From positions 1-64,000 of the forward strand of contig SADC01000850.1 in NCBI GenBank assembly GCA_004194705.1: a DNA stretch of 64,000 nucleotides, in the 5' to 3' direction. Every line of letters begins with the position of its first letter. Positions within the stretch are counted from its first letter, which is position 1. The position numbers and the translations under genes are program-made. Source of the DNA: Ditylenchus dipsaci. Lineage: Eukaryota; Nematoda; Chromadorea; Rhabditida; Anguinidae. The notes beneath the pieces were generated by a model, which was not told where the DNA came from, did no database searches, and was given only the letters and a program-made list of their open reading frames with translations. Positions 41,001-51,722 of this stretch are shown here, piece after piece.

Positions 41001-44000
41001 AATCTGAGATTTAGACCGGGAATAAACCGGGAATATTCCCGGAATATTCACATCACCCAACCCTAGCCTAGGGTCGACGGTCCAAATCTGCCTGGGTGCA
41101 CACCCCATTTAATCCCATTAATCTACGTTTTAGTAAGTTCACTGACTTTTAGGGGCGAAAACCATCGAGCAATCGATTTTCAACTATTTCCAGCACTACT
41201 TTACTGTCAGAAAATTCCCTAATTTTCGGATATTATGCAAATGACTATCAAAATAAAGGATAGAATATAATTGAACATCGTCGAATGTTTTTTTAGTTTT
41301 TCTCTAACTACATATTACCTTTTTCTCCGTATAATAGCTCAAATGAAAGCCCAAAATCTTGGCTACATATTAGTTTATGAAACGTGTGACTTGCAGAAGA
41401 AAAGTCAGAAAATATCAATTAAACTAGTCAGAGAAAAAACCCGAAAACAATCGATTTTCGTAAAATAAGCATGTCTTAGCCTATAAGTAAGCTCCAGCAG
41501 GTGTGGAACCCGGCGCTGACAATTTTGGTGGACAGCTAAGAGGGTGAGGATCATTTCGACACCAAACTTGTAAATAAAAGTAGATAAAAATAAGATGTGC
41601 ACCCACGGGGATATGAACCGTCAACCCTGTTTCCTCCCCTTTAATATTATGACAGAAACTTTTTGTAACTTTTTTTGAAAAAAGATAAATACCCTTTAAT
41701 AAAAAGTACCTCAAAGAAAGCTTCATCGATAGTGTCGTTGTAATTTTTGTTAGGCTGATCTTCTGAAATAGGGGCAGGAATACAACTATCAGAGAAACTC
41801 TGCAGTAGATTGGTCATGACTGGATGGATGGGAAGGGCACAACTTTTGATCTGGTTCTTGATCCAGTTCTGAACACACAAGACAATAATAAAATAAAGAT
41901 ATTTGAATAAATGTTGCCTGGATGGGAATTTGATGTTTGGAAAAAGTCCTTGAAGACAGTAAATGGTTGATGCAATGCACGGGCAGGTAGCCACTGGTAT
42001 TAGCACTCAGGTCTAAAATAATTTTGGAGCTTATAATCAGTGCAATAAATTAGTTAGGGTCGAACCTTTTGTGACACCTAGTTTAGCTGCTTTTTCTGCC
42101 ACATCTCTGTCAGTCACCTAGATAATGGAAAATATTGAAAGTGAAATTATAACAAATAGTAGAAAAAGAGTGTACAGCATGTTGTAAATACAAAGTTTTC
42201 ACAGTCACCAATTTACGTAGTGTGTCATTGACCTAAAATTTGTTGAAAATGTTGAAGACGTCACTAGATCACAAAATTTGTGGCAAGCAACATGGCAGAA
42301 AATGTGACTCTGCTTCAGTCAGTGTCATTGAAGCAGAATTTTTTTTAGGGGGAGGGGGTGGCATTTTTACGGCTATCTTTTAACATCGACTTTTTTTTAC
42401 CTTTTTCATATATATTTTTTTCTTTTCTGAAATGTTTTCGCACCATTTTGTAGCCGAGATTTTTTTTATCGGTCGAGTGATCAAACATCGTGATTAAAAA
42501 AATTTCGAGTAAATCACACCGAATTTACACTAAAAACCCAAGTCTGAGACTCAACTTGGTTTTAGTGTCAATTTGGTGTGATTTCCTTGAAAATTATTTT
42601 TAATTAGGGTGTTTGACCTCTCAATCGATAGATAAAAATCTCAGTTACAAAACGGTATAAAAACAGCTAAGATGAAAAAACAAACTATATGAAAAAGGTG
42701 AAAAAGGTCGATGTCAAAAGGTAGCCGTAAAAGTCCCCCTCCGTCCTTTAAATAAAGCAGGATCAGAAAAAAATGTTAAATATGTGTTTGATTTTTTGAT
42801 GCTAGGTTATATTTTTAAAGCAGAAACATTTCGGGCTTGAATTAGTAAAATAGGGCTAGAACACTGCTGGGGGTAAGGCATGGGGTTAGCGGCGAAAAAT
42901 TTTTAAGTCACATCTCTGGAGTACCCTTTTATCAAAAACAAATTGACCTTAAATCCTAAAACAGATGATAGCAGACGGCTCCTGAAATTTACTTTTACAG
43001 TTTATGTTGAAAATGTAGATCAGATCACTAACAGCTCATCTCCTTTGTTAGTGTTCATGTGAATGGCCACTAATAACATCAGCTGGCTGAGTGAAGAATG
43101 CTCAGAGCTGGTTGCTAAGTCTCTGATCCACTGGAAGAACACAATCAGATACTTCTCAGCTATTTCATCTCTTTGGTTGCTAAAAAAGGGGTTAAATGCT
43201 TGACTGTTGAAGAGATTTTTCAATACTTACTTCACTAAATTGGGACAAGCTAGAATTGCGGCCAAGGCAAGTTTTAGAAGATTGCTTTTAGCTGAGTTTG
43301 ACTGGTCAGGAACAGAATCTAGATTTTATTTTTATGTTTGACTAAAAACAAACTAAAATGTAAATAAACTACCCAATGTTGACAATCAGTGGCTGAGAGG
43401 CGGGATGAAGGGTAAGAGCTAATCAGACAAATCAACAATATAACCCGCTCATTTAGCTCATCGTTGTTCCGACTAAAACATATTTTTGAGATAATTTAAT
43501 ATGACCTTTATTTATTTTTTTAATAAGCGCGGTACAGTCAGCTCTTTTATTAGTGAACACCCAAGGGATCGGCCTCAAGTGTACCCTGATGGGAGGGTCG
43601 TTTACAAAAAGTTTTGTCATGGAAAGAACCCCAAGTGGTTGGTTTTAAGTATAAACTAATCGGAGAGTGTACATTAATGAGATAGTTGACTGTTCCCCAT
43701 GTCTACATTTTTAAATATGCTAACTATTGGAATTGAAGCAGAAATTAATAAAATTAGCTCAATCTTCTGTAAATGGCTGCAAAAACTCACTCTATTTTGG
43801 CCATGATATTGGTGACCCTGTCGACAATCCTCTTCATTGATGGTCTATGTGTTTTGGTGATGTATGTGGTGAACAGGCCAGTCTTGTTGGTCAAATGAGC
43901 GATCAGAGTATCCACCACAAACTGTTCCTGGAAAATGTCTGTGGAGCAGAGCATTTTCACCACCAAGTTTAGATGGTTCTCCGAGCAAAGCAGGTCTGAC

Positions 44001-45398
44001 AGGTAGCGCTCAGCTGCAACATGCAAAGTTATTTTTGGAAAAGTTATGAAAAATATATCATGATTTTGGCCTATAATTCATGAAAAATTTATTGTCAGTC
44101 TTCAATTTAACAACAACTTGTCGTGTGCTTTGTAAAAAAAACTTAGTTACCTTGATCTGGTTGCAATTGAAAAAGCTGCAAAAAAATATTTTTATAAATA
44201 TTATAATATTTAGTTGATTACCTGAAAAAGAGCTTGATGTCTTTGCTTTGCCAGATAGCCATTTTCATCGTAAGGTTTTAGACTAAGCAGTCTTTCTAAC
44301 ACAAGGTCAAAAGACTCGGACTGGTTGAGAAGAAACTTAAATGTTGTGTTTGTAATTGGAATTTTTGAGAGATTTTGGTTTGTGTGGTAACCAGCCAGAT
44401 TTTTTAGGTTACTCAAAGACTTTTTTAAAAGCTCAAGCTACTTTGCCAACAATTTCAAACTAGAAATATTTTGAGCTAAAGAATAGAAGTCTTATTGACT
44501 AACCAGCGCAATCAGCTTAGGTCCATTTTGGTAGTTCAACAGAATTGACGAAAAGTGTTCAAGTTGGAATATGTCAGGAATAAAGAAAGTAATTAGGGAG
44601 ATGATCCATGCCACCTCTTCGCTACAGTGCTGAACAAAAATTGCTTTAAAAAAACAAGGATCAACAGGTTAAATCCTATATTGGTTCGTTTAAGAACACA
44701 AAAATAGTTTTTTTTTTCGCAGTTTTCCAATCATATTAGGCTCTTCAATTGTTTTTAGTAGTCGAAACAGATAACAGAGTTAATTTGAATTGTATTAGAT
44801 TTTATAAGAAATATGTAGAATGTATAAGAAATAGTTATGCTGTTATATCCAATTTCAACTTTAAGTTTAAAAACTTACCTCAATATCAAAAGGTTCAAAC
44901 TTCTCAACAGCGTCGTTTATAACTTCAGAAAATTGCACTTAAAATGTAAAATATTAGTTTTGAAAACCCCAAAATATCGAGTAGCACTTACTTCGAGAGA
45001 TCAAATGAGCACACACATATAACACTTTTTCCATCGGCTCCATTTGCAGGAAACTTTTGTTAAAACCAGCCAGATTGCTTGATTGCTGCATTTGATGGCA
45101 TTTTTGTGAGATTTGGGAGTAATCTAGTCTCATAAACAGGTGGAAATGATTGCCCGAATGAAGGTCTATTAACGTTCTCTCAAATTATCCTGTAAAATAA
45201 TTATTTGTAGCAATTTTTAAAGTAAATGATCAAAATTTAGCTCACTAATTCAGTGGAAAAAGCAGAGGTGGTGGGGAATGAGGCAAGCATGAGTGTGGGC
45301 AACAGCAGTTTGAGTTGGTCATTGTCAAAATCGCCCAGCTGTTGCAGCAGAACACCATTTTTGATAGCAGCGAATATTTTGGCTTCAGCAATATGCAT
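35080..45398 (-). CDS. INTS2: Integrator complex subunit 2, about 20 exons
   Basis: Scaffold subunit of the nuclear Integrator complex (snRNA 3'-end processing, transcription attenuation). Exons, 5' to 3' on the minus strand: 45246-45398, 44992-45189, 44879-44937, 44504-44629, 44222-44460, 44151-44175 (25 nt), 43791-44013, 43373-43472, 43231-43318, 42993-43179, 42066-42117, 41918-42012, 41710-41868, 40501-40679, 40316-40445, 39401-39701, 36368-36463, 36132-36303, 35362-35508, 35080-35285. Matches to the family: FDNDQLKLLLPTLMLA near the start; SLSQLMLLVAIHMNTN; LSANTSGYLPVHCINHLLSS with RTFSKHQIPIQ joined to NWIKNQIKSCALPIHP; SLFYLLHFTYKLD; RPLVNKVVRIWQRFENLIPR; MHMLSFYLDASKNANHIRLL; LAVVQLLLELCDDTSNS; YPLRLIPIMVKGVPSAHVLI; LERRIFGIVLMAELTQQ. 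It is mostly alpha-helical with no membrane segment. A GC-AG intron follows exon 12. Single-base frame breaks occur near 45172, 44425, 43030 and 39526. At least one middle exon (36.5-39.4 kb) and the last exon were not found. Confidence 0.9.
35574..35940. mobile_element. TACCGTA-family MITE hosting a CAGTCRA MITE
   Basis: Left end TACCGTATTTCTTCTAATAG; interior AGTAGGACTTCAGAGTTA is interrupted at 35633 and resumes at about 35855 with TACAATTTCAAGATTTTCG. The right end is poor (AAAAAATTACAGTGA). Confidence 0.65.
35633..35852. mobile_element. CAGTCRA-family MITE nested in a TACCGTA MITE
   Basis: TA-flanked. Ends CAGTCAAACCTCGATATAAC on both sides (right reversed). Left constant arm present (AAGTTCGTTCCGCCTAGGGT, ATTCCGATTTTACCGATCG), right arm largely deleted. 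Confidence 0.85.
36656..37078. mobile_element. CAGTCRA fold-back element, cassette CGCTCTCCATTGCGTC
   Basis: Left TA-flanked end CAGTCGACGCTCTCCATTGC. Centre has GCAACGCTCTCCATTGCGTC and its reverse within a 60-bp hairpin. The right end reads GACGCAATGGAGAGCG with the terminal few bases eroded (ACTCAG). Constant arms as in the family (CCGACACTTTTTTTAGCTC, AGTC.GGTCGGGAATATC, GATTTCGCCGGTCGTT). Sits in an INTS2 intron. Confidence 0.9.
37880..38011. repeat. snap-back repeat R2, copy 4
   Basis: TCATGTCTAAGGTAAGTGC, GC stem CCCCCTGCGCCC against GCGCAGGGGGC, and GATGCGCACACCCACATAC then CTTAGACATAAAT. The 3' flank of the other copies is absent, replaced at 38012 by the GCGCTACTGTAATATA tract. Confidence 0.8.
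38012..38355. repeat. GCGCTACTGTAATATA-poly(C) repeats
   Basis: Two blocks (38012-38106 and 38283-38352) of GGCGCTACTGTAATATAC followed by 9-14 C residues, separated by about 175 bp of other sequence ending in TTTTA.GGCGCTACTG. Confidence 0.75.
38510..38620. repeat. GGTACCACC/GGGTACC degenerate repeat
   Basis: CACCTGGGTACCACC, GGATACCACCTACTGGGTAG and GCCTGGGTACCTGGTGG words in tandem; same theme as 4500-4740. Confidence 0.5.
38640..38935 (-). mobile_element. SINE-like repeat S2, copy 2
   Basis: Minus strand holds GAGGTCACAGGTTCAAATCC then GGGTGGTGGCA (box-B-like), preceded by the hairpin AACCTACCATAGGTAAG. Shares body words with copy 1: TGGAAAGCGTTG, AAAAAGCAAAAA, TTCACGTCCATAATACTATA. Confidence 0.6.
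39730..39905. mobile_element. CAGTCRA element, left half only
   Basis: TA-flanked end CAGTCGACTCTCGCTATAGT, constant arm AAGTTCGATCCCGCCCAGGG, GTAAGGATTCTGATTTCATC. The centre and right half are missing. Confidence 0.75.
40807..41065. mobile_element. hAT-type MITE with perfect 8-bp TSD
   Basis: Ends TAGGGTTGGAATAAGACC and, reversed, TAGGGTTGGGTGATG. Flanking 8-mer GCCTAGGG at 40799-40806 and 41066-41073. Interior inverted words: GACCGGTCCGAATCTTTTTC, GGGAATATTCCCGGGAATAT and their complements. Lies in an INTS2 intron. Confidence 0.93.
41500..41660 (-). mobile_element. tRNA-derived SINE-like repeat, copy 2
   Basis: Minus strand: GGTTGACGGTTCATATCCCC then GTGGGTGCAC (box-B-like T-arm), body TTTATTTACAAGTTTGGTGT then CGAAATGAT, matching copy 1 at 24173-24335 in the same order. 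The distal part is unassigned. In an INTS2 intron. Confidence 0.55.
42349..42742. mobile_element. fold-back element in INTS2 intron
   Basis: Outer inverted words GGGGGAGGGGGTGGCATTTT, TACGGCTATCTTTTAACATC and, reversed, GGAGGGGGACTTTTACGGCT, ACCTTTTGACATCG. The inner part is ACCAAGTTGAGTC against GACTCAACTTGGT and AATCACACCGAATTTACACT against its complement. No coding frame. Confidence 0.75.
43535..43692. mobile_element. CAGTCRA-like MITE (AGCTCTTTTATTAGTGAACA)
   Basis: Left CAGTCAGCTCTTTTATTAGT after TA; right reversed CAGTCAACTATCTCATTAAT. The right target base pair is degraded. Confidence 0.65.
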
Positions 45399-45717
45399 TT
45401 TGGAAAAAGGATCTTGAATTTATCTAAATTTATGAAAAAAGTCGAAATAATTATTATTTATCGAAATAAATCCAAACAACAATTTTGCGGGAAATCAACT
45501 GTAAAATTGGGTTGGTTTGCATTTAACTATGACTGATATCTGAGAAGATTTAACCGCCGATATTTCAATTTTCAGAGTTTTTCTAAATTTGTACAATCGA
45601 AGCTCCATTTAATGTAGATATAAAAATTCCGTTAGTGAAATTCCTAGAAATATAGGCATACTCAGGAGACTTCACCGGTTTAGATCAGGAGATATACTAC
45701 CTCTAAATTTAACAAAC

Positions 45718-45788
45718 ACCGTATTCACTTTTATAAGGAGTAATTTTTCTATCAGCTCCCAACAGGTGGAGTTATTAATAAATACGGC
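45718..45788. mobile_element. TACCGTA-family mini-MITE
   Basis: CACCGTATTCACTTTTATAA at the left and reversed GCCGTATTTATTAATAACTC at the right, enclosing CAGCTCCCAACAGGTGGAG. Confidence 0.5.
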
Positions 45789-45824
45789 AAATGTTTTTAT
45801 CTGAAATTTTTTGAAATATTTATA

Positions 45825-46194
45825 CAGTCGAAACTCCCAATAGTGTACACCCCAAAAGTTCGTTCCCGCCTAGGGTCCGACACTTATATCGTAAGGATTC
45901 CGATTTTGCCGATCGTTTTCCATTTGAATATATTTATTTTCTATAAAAAAGTAAAACCTCCAATAGTGTACACCACTTTGAAAATAAGATGTACACTATT
46001 AGGGGGTTTTGCCTTTTTAGAGAAAAAATATATAGGCAAATGAAAAACGATCGGCAAAATCGGAATCCTCACGATATTTGCGCCCAGACTATCAAAACAG
46101 AATCAGCAAAAAAATTAGAAAATCGAGCTAAAAAAAGTGTCGGACCCTAGGCGGGAACGAACTTTTGGGTGTACACTATTGGGAGGTTCGACTG
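45825..46194. mobile_element. CAGTCRA fold-back element, cassette CTCCCAATAGTGTACACC
   Basis: TA-flanked, 370 bp. The cassette appears as CTCCCAATAGTGTACACC at both ends (right reversed) and as CCTCCAATAGTGTACACC and its reverse at the centre (about 45957-46010). Constant arm AAAAGTTCGTTCCCGCCTAG, TTCCGATTTTGCCGATCG. The left constant arm lacks the GACAGTCTGGTC segment kept in the right arm. Confidence 0.92.
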
Positions 46195-46485
46195 TATGAG
46201 GTTAACACAGTTTCAAGAGAGAAATCAATGATTTTTTCAACAAAGAAACACAGTGCTTTTTACAAGCTGATTAGATAATTTGTGACAATATATATAATTA
46301 AAAAACTTTCATAATTGAGTTTGGGTTTAATAATTCTATGATGCTGAATCAGGAAAGGGACTCGAAGCACATGACAGATTACTAGGAGGCTTAGAAAATT
46401 TTCGGAATTATCAGGCAAGTCGGTCTCTGATAGTCGGAATTAAACTTAAAATGTAAAAAGAACATTGATAAAAAAAATATGCTAC

Positions 46486-46665
46486 CTGTAAATTTAATAA
46501 TTTGAATGTGTAAATGTGGTTAACGACAATTGTCCTTTTAAAAGATGGAAAAAACTTAAGATGATAAACTCTCGATGTTTCTAGCATACTTGGATGTTTC
46601 AGTAAACAGGGCGTCAGCCCCTCTGGGGGCTGGTAAAAATGTTTGTTAAATCGAAGGTAGACCAT
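46486..46665 (-). CDS. hypothetical first exon, about 60 codons
   Basis: Minus-strand ATG at 46665 opens MVYLRFNKHFYQPPEGLTPC, followed by LLKHPSMLETSRVYHLKFFP, and ends at LLNLQ with a CAG|GTAGCA donor. Composition (Pro, Cys, Trp-free, mixed charge) is more protein-like than the surrounding AT-rich frames. No family recognised and no second exon confirmed. Could be chance. Confidence 0.3.
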
Positions 46666-46699
46666 GTTGCTTTAACAGAGAAAAAAAACAAAAAAACGT

Positions 46700-47165
46700 T
46701 CGTTAAACAAACAATTTCGTCGAATTGAGAGTGAACTTTATAGCTCGTTCAAAAAAAACGCGGAGCTGGAATCGGAGTTGAAGCAAGGGGTGTTCACCAT
46801 ATACTCTAACTCAGACTTGTTCACGAAGTCGGAGTTAGAGTTGGAGTATTTTTGATGAGGGAGCGCATTTTTCTTGAAATCCTTTTATTTTTCAAGCTTC
46901 TTCATTGACCACACTCAGAGTTGCAAGGTTGGCGTCCCAAATAGCTCATAATCGAGCAAAAAAATTGGCACAAAAGGAATCCACACACCAGAGACACTCC
47001 AACTACGAGTTCGTCAACACGTTGGATTCGGAGTAAAGTGTTTCCACGATGCCAAATATGAGATAGTCCAAAAGTCTTGCACTGACCCAAAAGTGACTGC
47101 GCTTTCGCCTGGTTTGAAATCTTTTATGTATAAAAATATAAATTTCTTTGAGGGGTTTAACATAT
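46700..47165. other. intergenic, GGAGTT/GAGTTGGAG words
   Basis: 46760-46850 has GGAGCTGGAATCGGAGTTG and TCGGAGTTAGAGTTGGAG words, a pale echo of the GGAGCC arrays at 5 kb. Nothing else. Confidence 0.35.
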
Positions 47166-47425
47166 TAAATTCTTCCAAACTTGGCATAAACGAATTTTAT
47201 TAAATTACAGTTCGCCAAAACGAAATTTGCTAAATTGAAAGTTCGCGAAAGCAGGTTTTGCCTGAAAGAAATAGGGTATCCATTTAGAGTTGAGAAAACA
47301 TTTTCAAGTGAAATTCACGTATGGCAAATTTTATTTTGTCAAATGTCGATTTTGTAATTTGCGATTTGGTGAATTTCGATTGGGCAATATTCGTTTTGAC
47401 AGATTTCACTGTTGGCAAGTTACCA
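47165..47425. repeat. degenerate GGCAAATTTCGWTTTG repeat
   Basis: Repeated words CGCCAAAACGAAATTTGCTA, GGCAAATTTTATTTTGTCAA and GGTGAATTTCGATTGGGCAA in both orientations. A 108-codon frame across it is Phe/Lys/Arg-rich and repeat-derived. Confidence 0.45.
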
Positions 47426-47699
47426 CTAGCCACTCTTCCTTTGAAAAGTCACGTTCGAAACCCATCAAAAATTTTTTAAAGTTTTTTAAATACAAAATTT
47501 TATTTCTTTATCAACAGCATTCGTTTGTACTATTTTTGCGAAAATATTATGAAGAAACTTTTTGTTTACACTTTCTAGTCCTTTTAATGCGAAAATCTTT
47601 TGGTAAAAAAAAATAAAAAAAAATAAATTTGCCTTGCCTCCCCAAGCTAAATTCACTGCTGGAGGTATAGCACAACTAAGTGCTGGGGAATACTTAGAG

Positions 47700-48490
47700 A
47701 TAGAAAAATGCCACCCAGCGGGATTCCGGGACGCGTTTTTCCACCTAGATTGAGACGCGACAGGGATTTTGTGAACCTACCCAGCGGGACCCCGTACGGG
47801 ATCCCGGTACAATGACTGGGATTTCAGTTGACTTAATTTAAGTTAAAACAAACCTAAACTTTTCAAAAGATTTCAGCCTTTTTTAAGCAAAAATGCAACA
47901 ATTTTACTGCGCAAATCTCTTTTACTGTTAACTAAATATATTGATACACAGAAGCCTTATTTTTCAATAATGGCTGCCAGAGATGAGGTGAAAGAAATAA
48001 AATAGCTCTCGAAACAATATTACGCTCTCGAATTGACAATTATGCTTGATCCAAGCCTTTTTTACTACAATTTTTGAAGCTTTTCCCCAATTTCCGAAAA
48101 ATCGCAAAGACTTCAGATCTCACTGGCTGCTTTATAACAGTGACACTTTAAAGTATAATATTGAAAGTCCAGTCTTACAGGCGAAAAATATAACCTTTGC
48201 AAAATATGTGAAATCCTAGTGATTTTTTTAACTGGATGGACATGTTACGTTCGCCAAAGAACCCAAAAGTGGCCTGAAAACTATGGAAAATGACGGAGGG
48301 TCGAACTTGAGGGTTGGATATTAATAAAGTGGAGGTTTGATGGTTCCTTATCTTCTTAACTGGAAATCCCGGTCTATGATTTAAAAAAACTGAAACCGGG
48401 ACCAGGATTTTTGAAATTGACCTGGCGGGATTCCGGGACGGGATTTTGGGTCAAATTTCGTCCACGGGACGTAAACAGCGCCTGTTATGC
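47700..48490. repeat. region with CAGCGGGATTCCGGGACG repeats
   Basis: CCCAGCGGGATTCCGGGACG at about 47714, CCCAGCGGGACCCCGTACGG at about 47780 and CTGGCGGGATTCCGGGACGG at about 48421, direct orientation, around 600 bp of AT-rich sequence. Possibly termini of an element; no inverted ends proven. Confidence 0.4.
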
Positions 48491-48594
48491 TGATTCCACC
48501 TGCAGCTTTGGATATGCCTGCATGCTAAGCATCAAGAATTCAATCATAGGCGTCTGCATACCATCTTTGTTTGGAAAAAAGTAGATTTTGAATA

Positions 48595-48927
48595 CAGTCA
48601 AACTCGATATAACGTACCCCCAAAAAGTTCGTTCCCCAGCTAAGTCCGACCTTTTTTTTCCCTATTGAGTGGCTAGCCAGCACCTGTCCATATGAAGCGA
48701 TTTTATTTACTGTGAATGAAAATTTAAAAAATCTCATTTTGTCCCGTTTCTATATCTAGGAATAGTACAATTTAGCCAAATTTTACAACCTGACAAAATG
48801 CTACTTACTTTAGTCTGGATACTTTTGCGGAACTGAAACTCCAATTACGGATTTCTGAGCGAGCCATTACCTTGCTAAAGTAAAAGAACCAAATCTAGCC
48901 CGTGGCTCAATGAATAGAGTTTGACTG
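48595..48927. mobile_element. CAGTCRA-family element, diverged
   Basis: TA-flanked on both sides. CAGTCAAACTCGATATAACG at the left, reversed CAGTCAAACTCTATTCATTG at the right. Left constant arm AAAAGTTCGTTCCCCAGC; the rest has diverged. Confidence 0.75.
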
Positions 48928-50190
48928 TATTTGTAAATGAAAGGTTTCACTGTCTAACAGGTTACTGAAAATATGGCGTTGTGGCGTTCGCGAACAGATC
49001 ATTTCAAACTTTTGGTAGTTCATAAAATCCATCCGTAATGCTGCGGCGAAAGTGGAATGCTAGTATCTCTAACTTCCAACAACTATTTTTTCGTGCCTTT
49101 TGGCCTGGGTGTAGGCTGATTCTTCGTTACAAGAGTTATTTCTTCATCCGGAAAAAAGTATAGCCGAAAGGCTAATCTTCCAGACCAGTTGCTACCACTT
49201 TTTTATAATTTCGCACCGTTTTGCTTAATAATGTGTTTAAACACATTTTTTGAAGTTTTCACCAGCCAAACTTACCATACCACATCTTATTACATCTTTC
49301 CTGGCCTGCTAGTAGCAGTAGGATTTGTTTAATCAGTCGAATTGATTGCGGAGTTTAATAACATAAAAATTTGTCAACATGTGTAGCGAAACGGTGTAAA
49401 ACATCGCGTAAAATATTTAGAGGGTGTCTTCAGCAAGTGTTATACACAGACAGTGACTAGAAGCTCCAGTAATTTTCGAGAATAAAATTAAAAAATAAAA
49501 CCTTTCGTTGTGTCTCAAAATTAAAATCAATCGAGGTGGCTTCTATACACTATCAGGTTGTCCAGAAAGTCTTGCGGTAACAAGGTTTTGTGGTGTAACA
49601 CTTAGCTGGGTTTCATAATCTTTTTATTAAATAATCAATAGAAATTTTTAGATTTGTTCTAGAATTTACTTATCAGAAGAAAAATCCCCACCAAGCAGTT
49701 TAGATGCGTTAGTTCTTATTGAAATTTCCGCTCTGAATTTCTGTCACCACTAGAAGATTTTGCCTGATTTTCTATAAAAATGCATTTTGAAACCCATGAA
49801 AAGTGCCAAGCCACGAAGTCTTCTTGACGCAAGAGTTTCTAGACAGCTCTACACTAGGAGCACCGTGAGTTTTCATACTGACCATGAAAGTCAATTTCCA
49901 CGTGTGTGCCAGCAAAATAAATATATTTACAGGAAAAGTGACTTTTGTTGCGTGAAAAAAAGGTCAACTTTTGTGGGCAAATTGAGTAACGACCTGAAGG
50001 GTGATTTTGCTTTTAAGCCCTACAAGCTATTGCTTACTTTAGTCAAATATTTTTATGAGAAGTAATTATTTAATGAGTTTCAAAGGTGGACAAATTACGA
50101 ATTTGGTGAACAAATGCAACCTATAAAATAATTTTTAACAAAAGATATACTTATACTACTTAAAATTTCGGGTTGACAGGTAAAGGGTTG
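48928..50190. other. intergenic, nothing recognised
   Basis: AT-rich. A 92-codon plus-strand frame at 49787 has no motif. No repeats identified. Confidence 0.35.
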
Positions 50191-50195
50191 AAATA

Positions 50196-50405
50196 CAGTC
50201 AAAACCTCGATACAGTGGCCCCCTTAAGTTCGTTCCCACCTAGGATCCGACACTTTTTTTAACCCCGTTTTTGAAATAATTTATAGATTCTTTTTTGACA
50301 GTCTGGTCGCAAATATCGTAAGGATTCCGATTTTGCCGATCGTTTTTTAATAACTAAATAGTTTTTGTATTTGAAAGCAAAACCTCGATATAGTGGCCCT
50401 CTAAT
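50196..50405. mobile_element. CAGTCRA fold-back element, left half
   Basis: TA-flanked left end CAGTCAAAACCTCGATACAG, constant arm AAGTTCGTTCCCACCTAGGA and GGATTCCGATTTTGCCGATC. It reaches the central cassette AAACCTCGATATAGTGGCC at about 50385 and is cut off there. Same cassette as the 33.8-kb element. Confidence 0.8.
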
Positions 50406-51021
50406 TTTTTTAAGCTTGCAACTTGCACCCCATACTCAGTCACGATCAGTTTGCGCCTGTGACAGTGAAAATAATTAATTGACTTACCGACGTAGCCTAA
50501 GACGAAGAGCTTGCCGATGAACTGACGGTAGCTCCAGATCGTAGATCATGACGTTGGCTGTTGCTTTTTGATCTAACCAGAAAACTACATTTTGTGAGCC
50601 TGCCCTTTCTCCCTTTGTTGAGGAAATATTTGACATTCTCAGTTGCTTTGCCGACAACCCGGAAAGACCAAACAGGAAAAAGCAATGGACGGCAAACAAG
50701 CTAAAAAACTTATCTAATGCACCTTGGAGCAACGATTCGCACGAGTTTCCAGCATTTGAGACATCAAATCCAGCAAGCCTATGACTGCGCCCAACATTCT
50801 CAGCAATTCAAAGACCTGAAGAGCTTGTCAAGATTCTGCACGGCCTGGGGATGAATCATTGGGTGAATCATCATGGGGATGAAAAACTTAATCACGGCAT
50901 CAAAACAGACAGCAGTACAAGATCCTTAATTTCCCTGTAATAGAATCTAAAAAGAAGAAACAACCAAAAAGCATGAACGGCAAATCAAACGTTCCAATCC
51001 TGGAAATCATTGCTCATCTCT

Positions 51022-51153
51022 GCGCCAGCAACCAGTCAACCAAGTGAGCAGCTCTTTTCCGTGGCGAGGGATGTTTTCGATCACAGAATATTCAACCTGA
51101 TTCAAGAAACAGATGAACAAGTCATATTTCTGAACAAAAAACTTTCATTGTGG
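51022..51153 (+). pseudogene. hAT transposase C-terminal fragment
   Basis: Open 44-codon frame APATSQPSEQLFSVARDVFD, then HRIFNL and FLNKKLSLW. It matches the hAT dimerisation block (P(A/S)TS.PSERLFS.AG...; ..LLFLNKN..LW), with the Arg of SERLFS read as Gln. No connected upstream transposase could be assembled, so a fragment. Distinct from the copy at 0.4-1.6 kb (VARDVF against KAKLIL). Confidence 0.7.
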
Positions 51154-51599
51154 AATTTTATGTAATAAATTGATATTTTTTGATGCCGTTTTTGTTGAAT
51201 AAATGTTTGGAAATTTTGAATTTCAAAAACATCGCACATCGCTGCTATGTATCGCAACCGATTTTTCAAACACCGCAACATCACATCGCAAGCCAGTGCA
51301 GTCCAAACAAATCGCATCTCAACATCTCACAACGGCAAATCGTCATCTCTAAATATGTGTAGCAGTTGTTGTGCCGGAAATCACCGGAAACCAGCCGCTT
51401 GATTAAAATTTTTCAGCTTCATGGTGATACATTTCGGCACCTTTTGTCTGATTAGCATGGTATCATACAGTCTTTGCGGTCCTAAATATTTTCAACATCT
51501 TTGCTTTTATCTTTATAATACATGGTCTACAGGACCTACTTTGGCAAATTACAGTTCAGTCTCTATTTTTTGGCAACCTTTACAATCCTTGCAATTTTT

Positions 51600-51722
51600 C
51601 GAATCAGAAATACTTCTTGAAAGATGGCAAAAAGACTTCGAAAATCGAGGTAATATAAATGGCGGACCATTGGAGGGAACGAACTTCTGGGAGTGCCGTG
51701 AAATCGAAACTTTACTGTAATA
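51600..51722. mobile_element. CAGTCRA element, right-end remnant
   Basis: GAGGGAACGAACTTCTGGGA and TGAAATCGAAACTTTACTG then TA is the right arm and end of the family in degraded form; the left part is lost. Confidence 0.5.

Noticed and set aside
50484..50732. Minus-strand frames resembling a BED-type finger next to the hAT fragment
   Set aside because: Cys/His spacing does not fit a BED finger and the strand is opposite to the hAT fragment at 51022.
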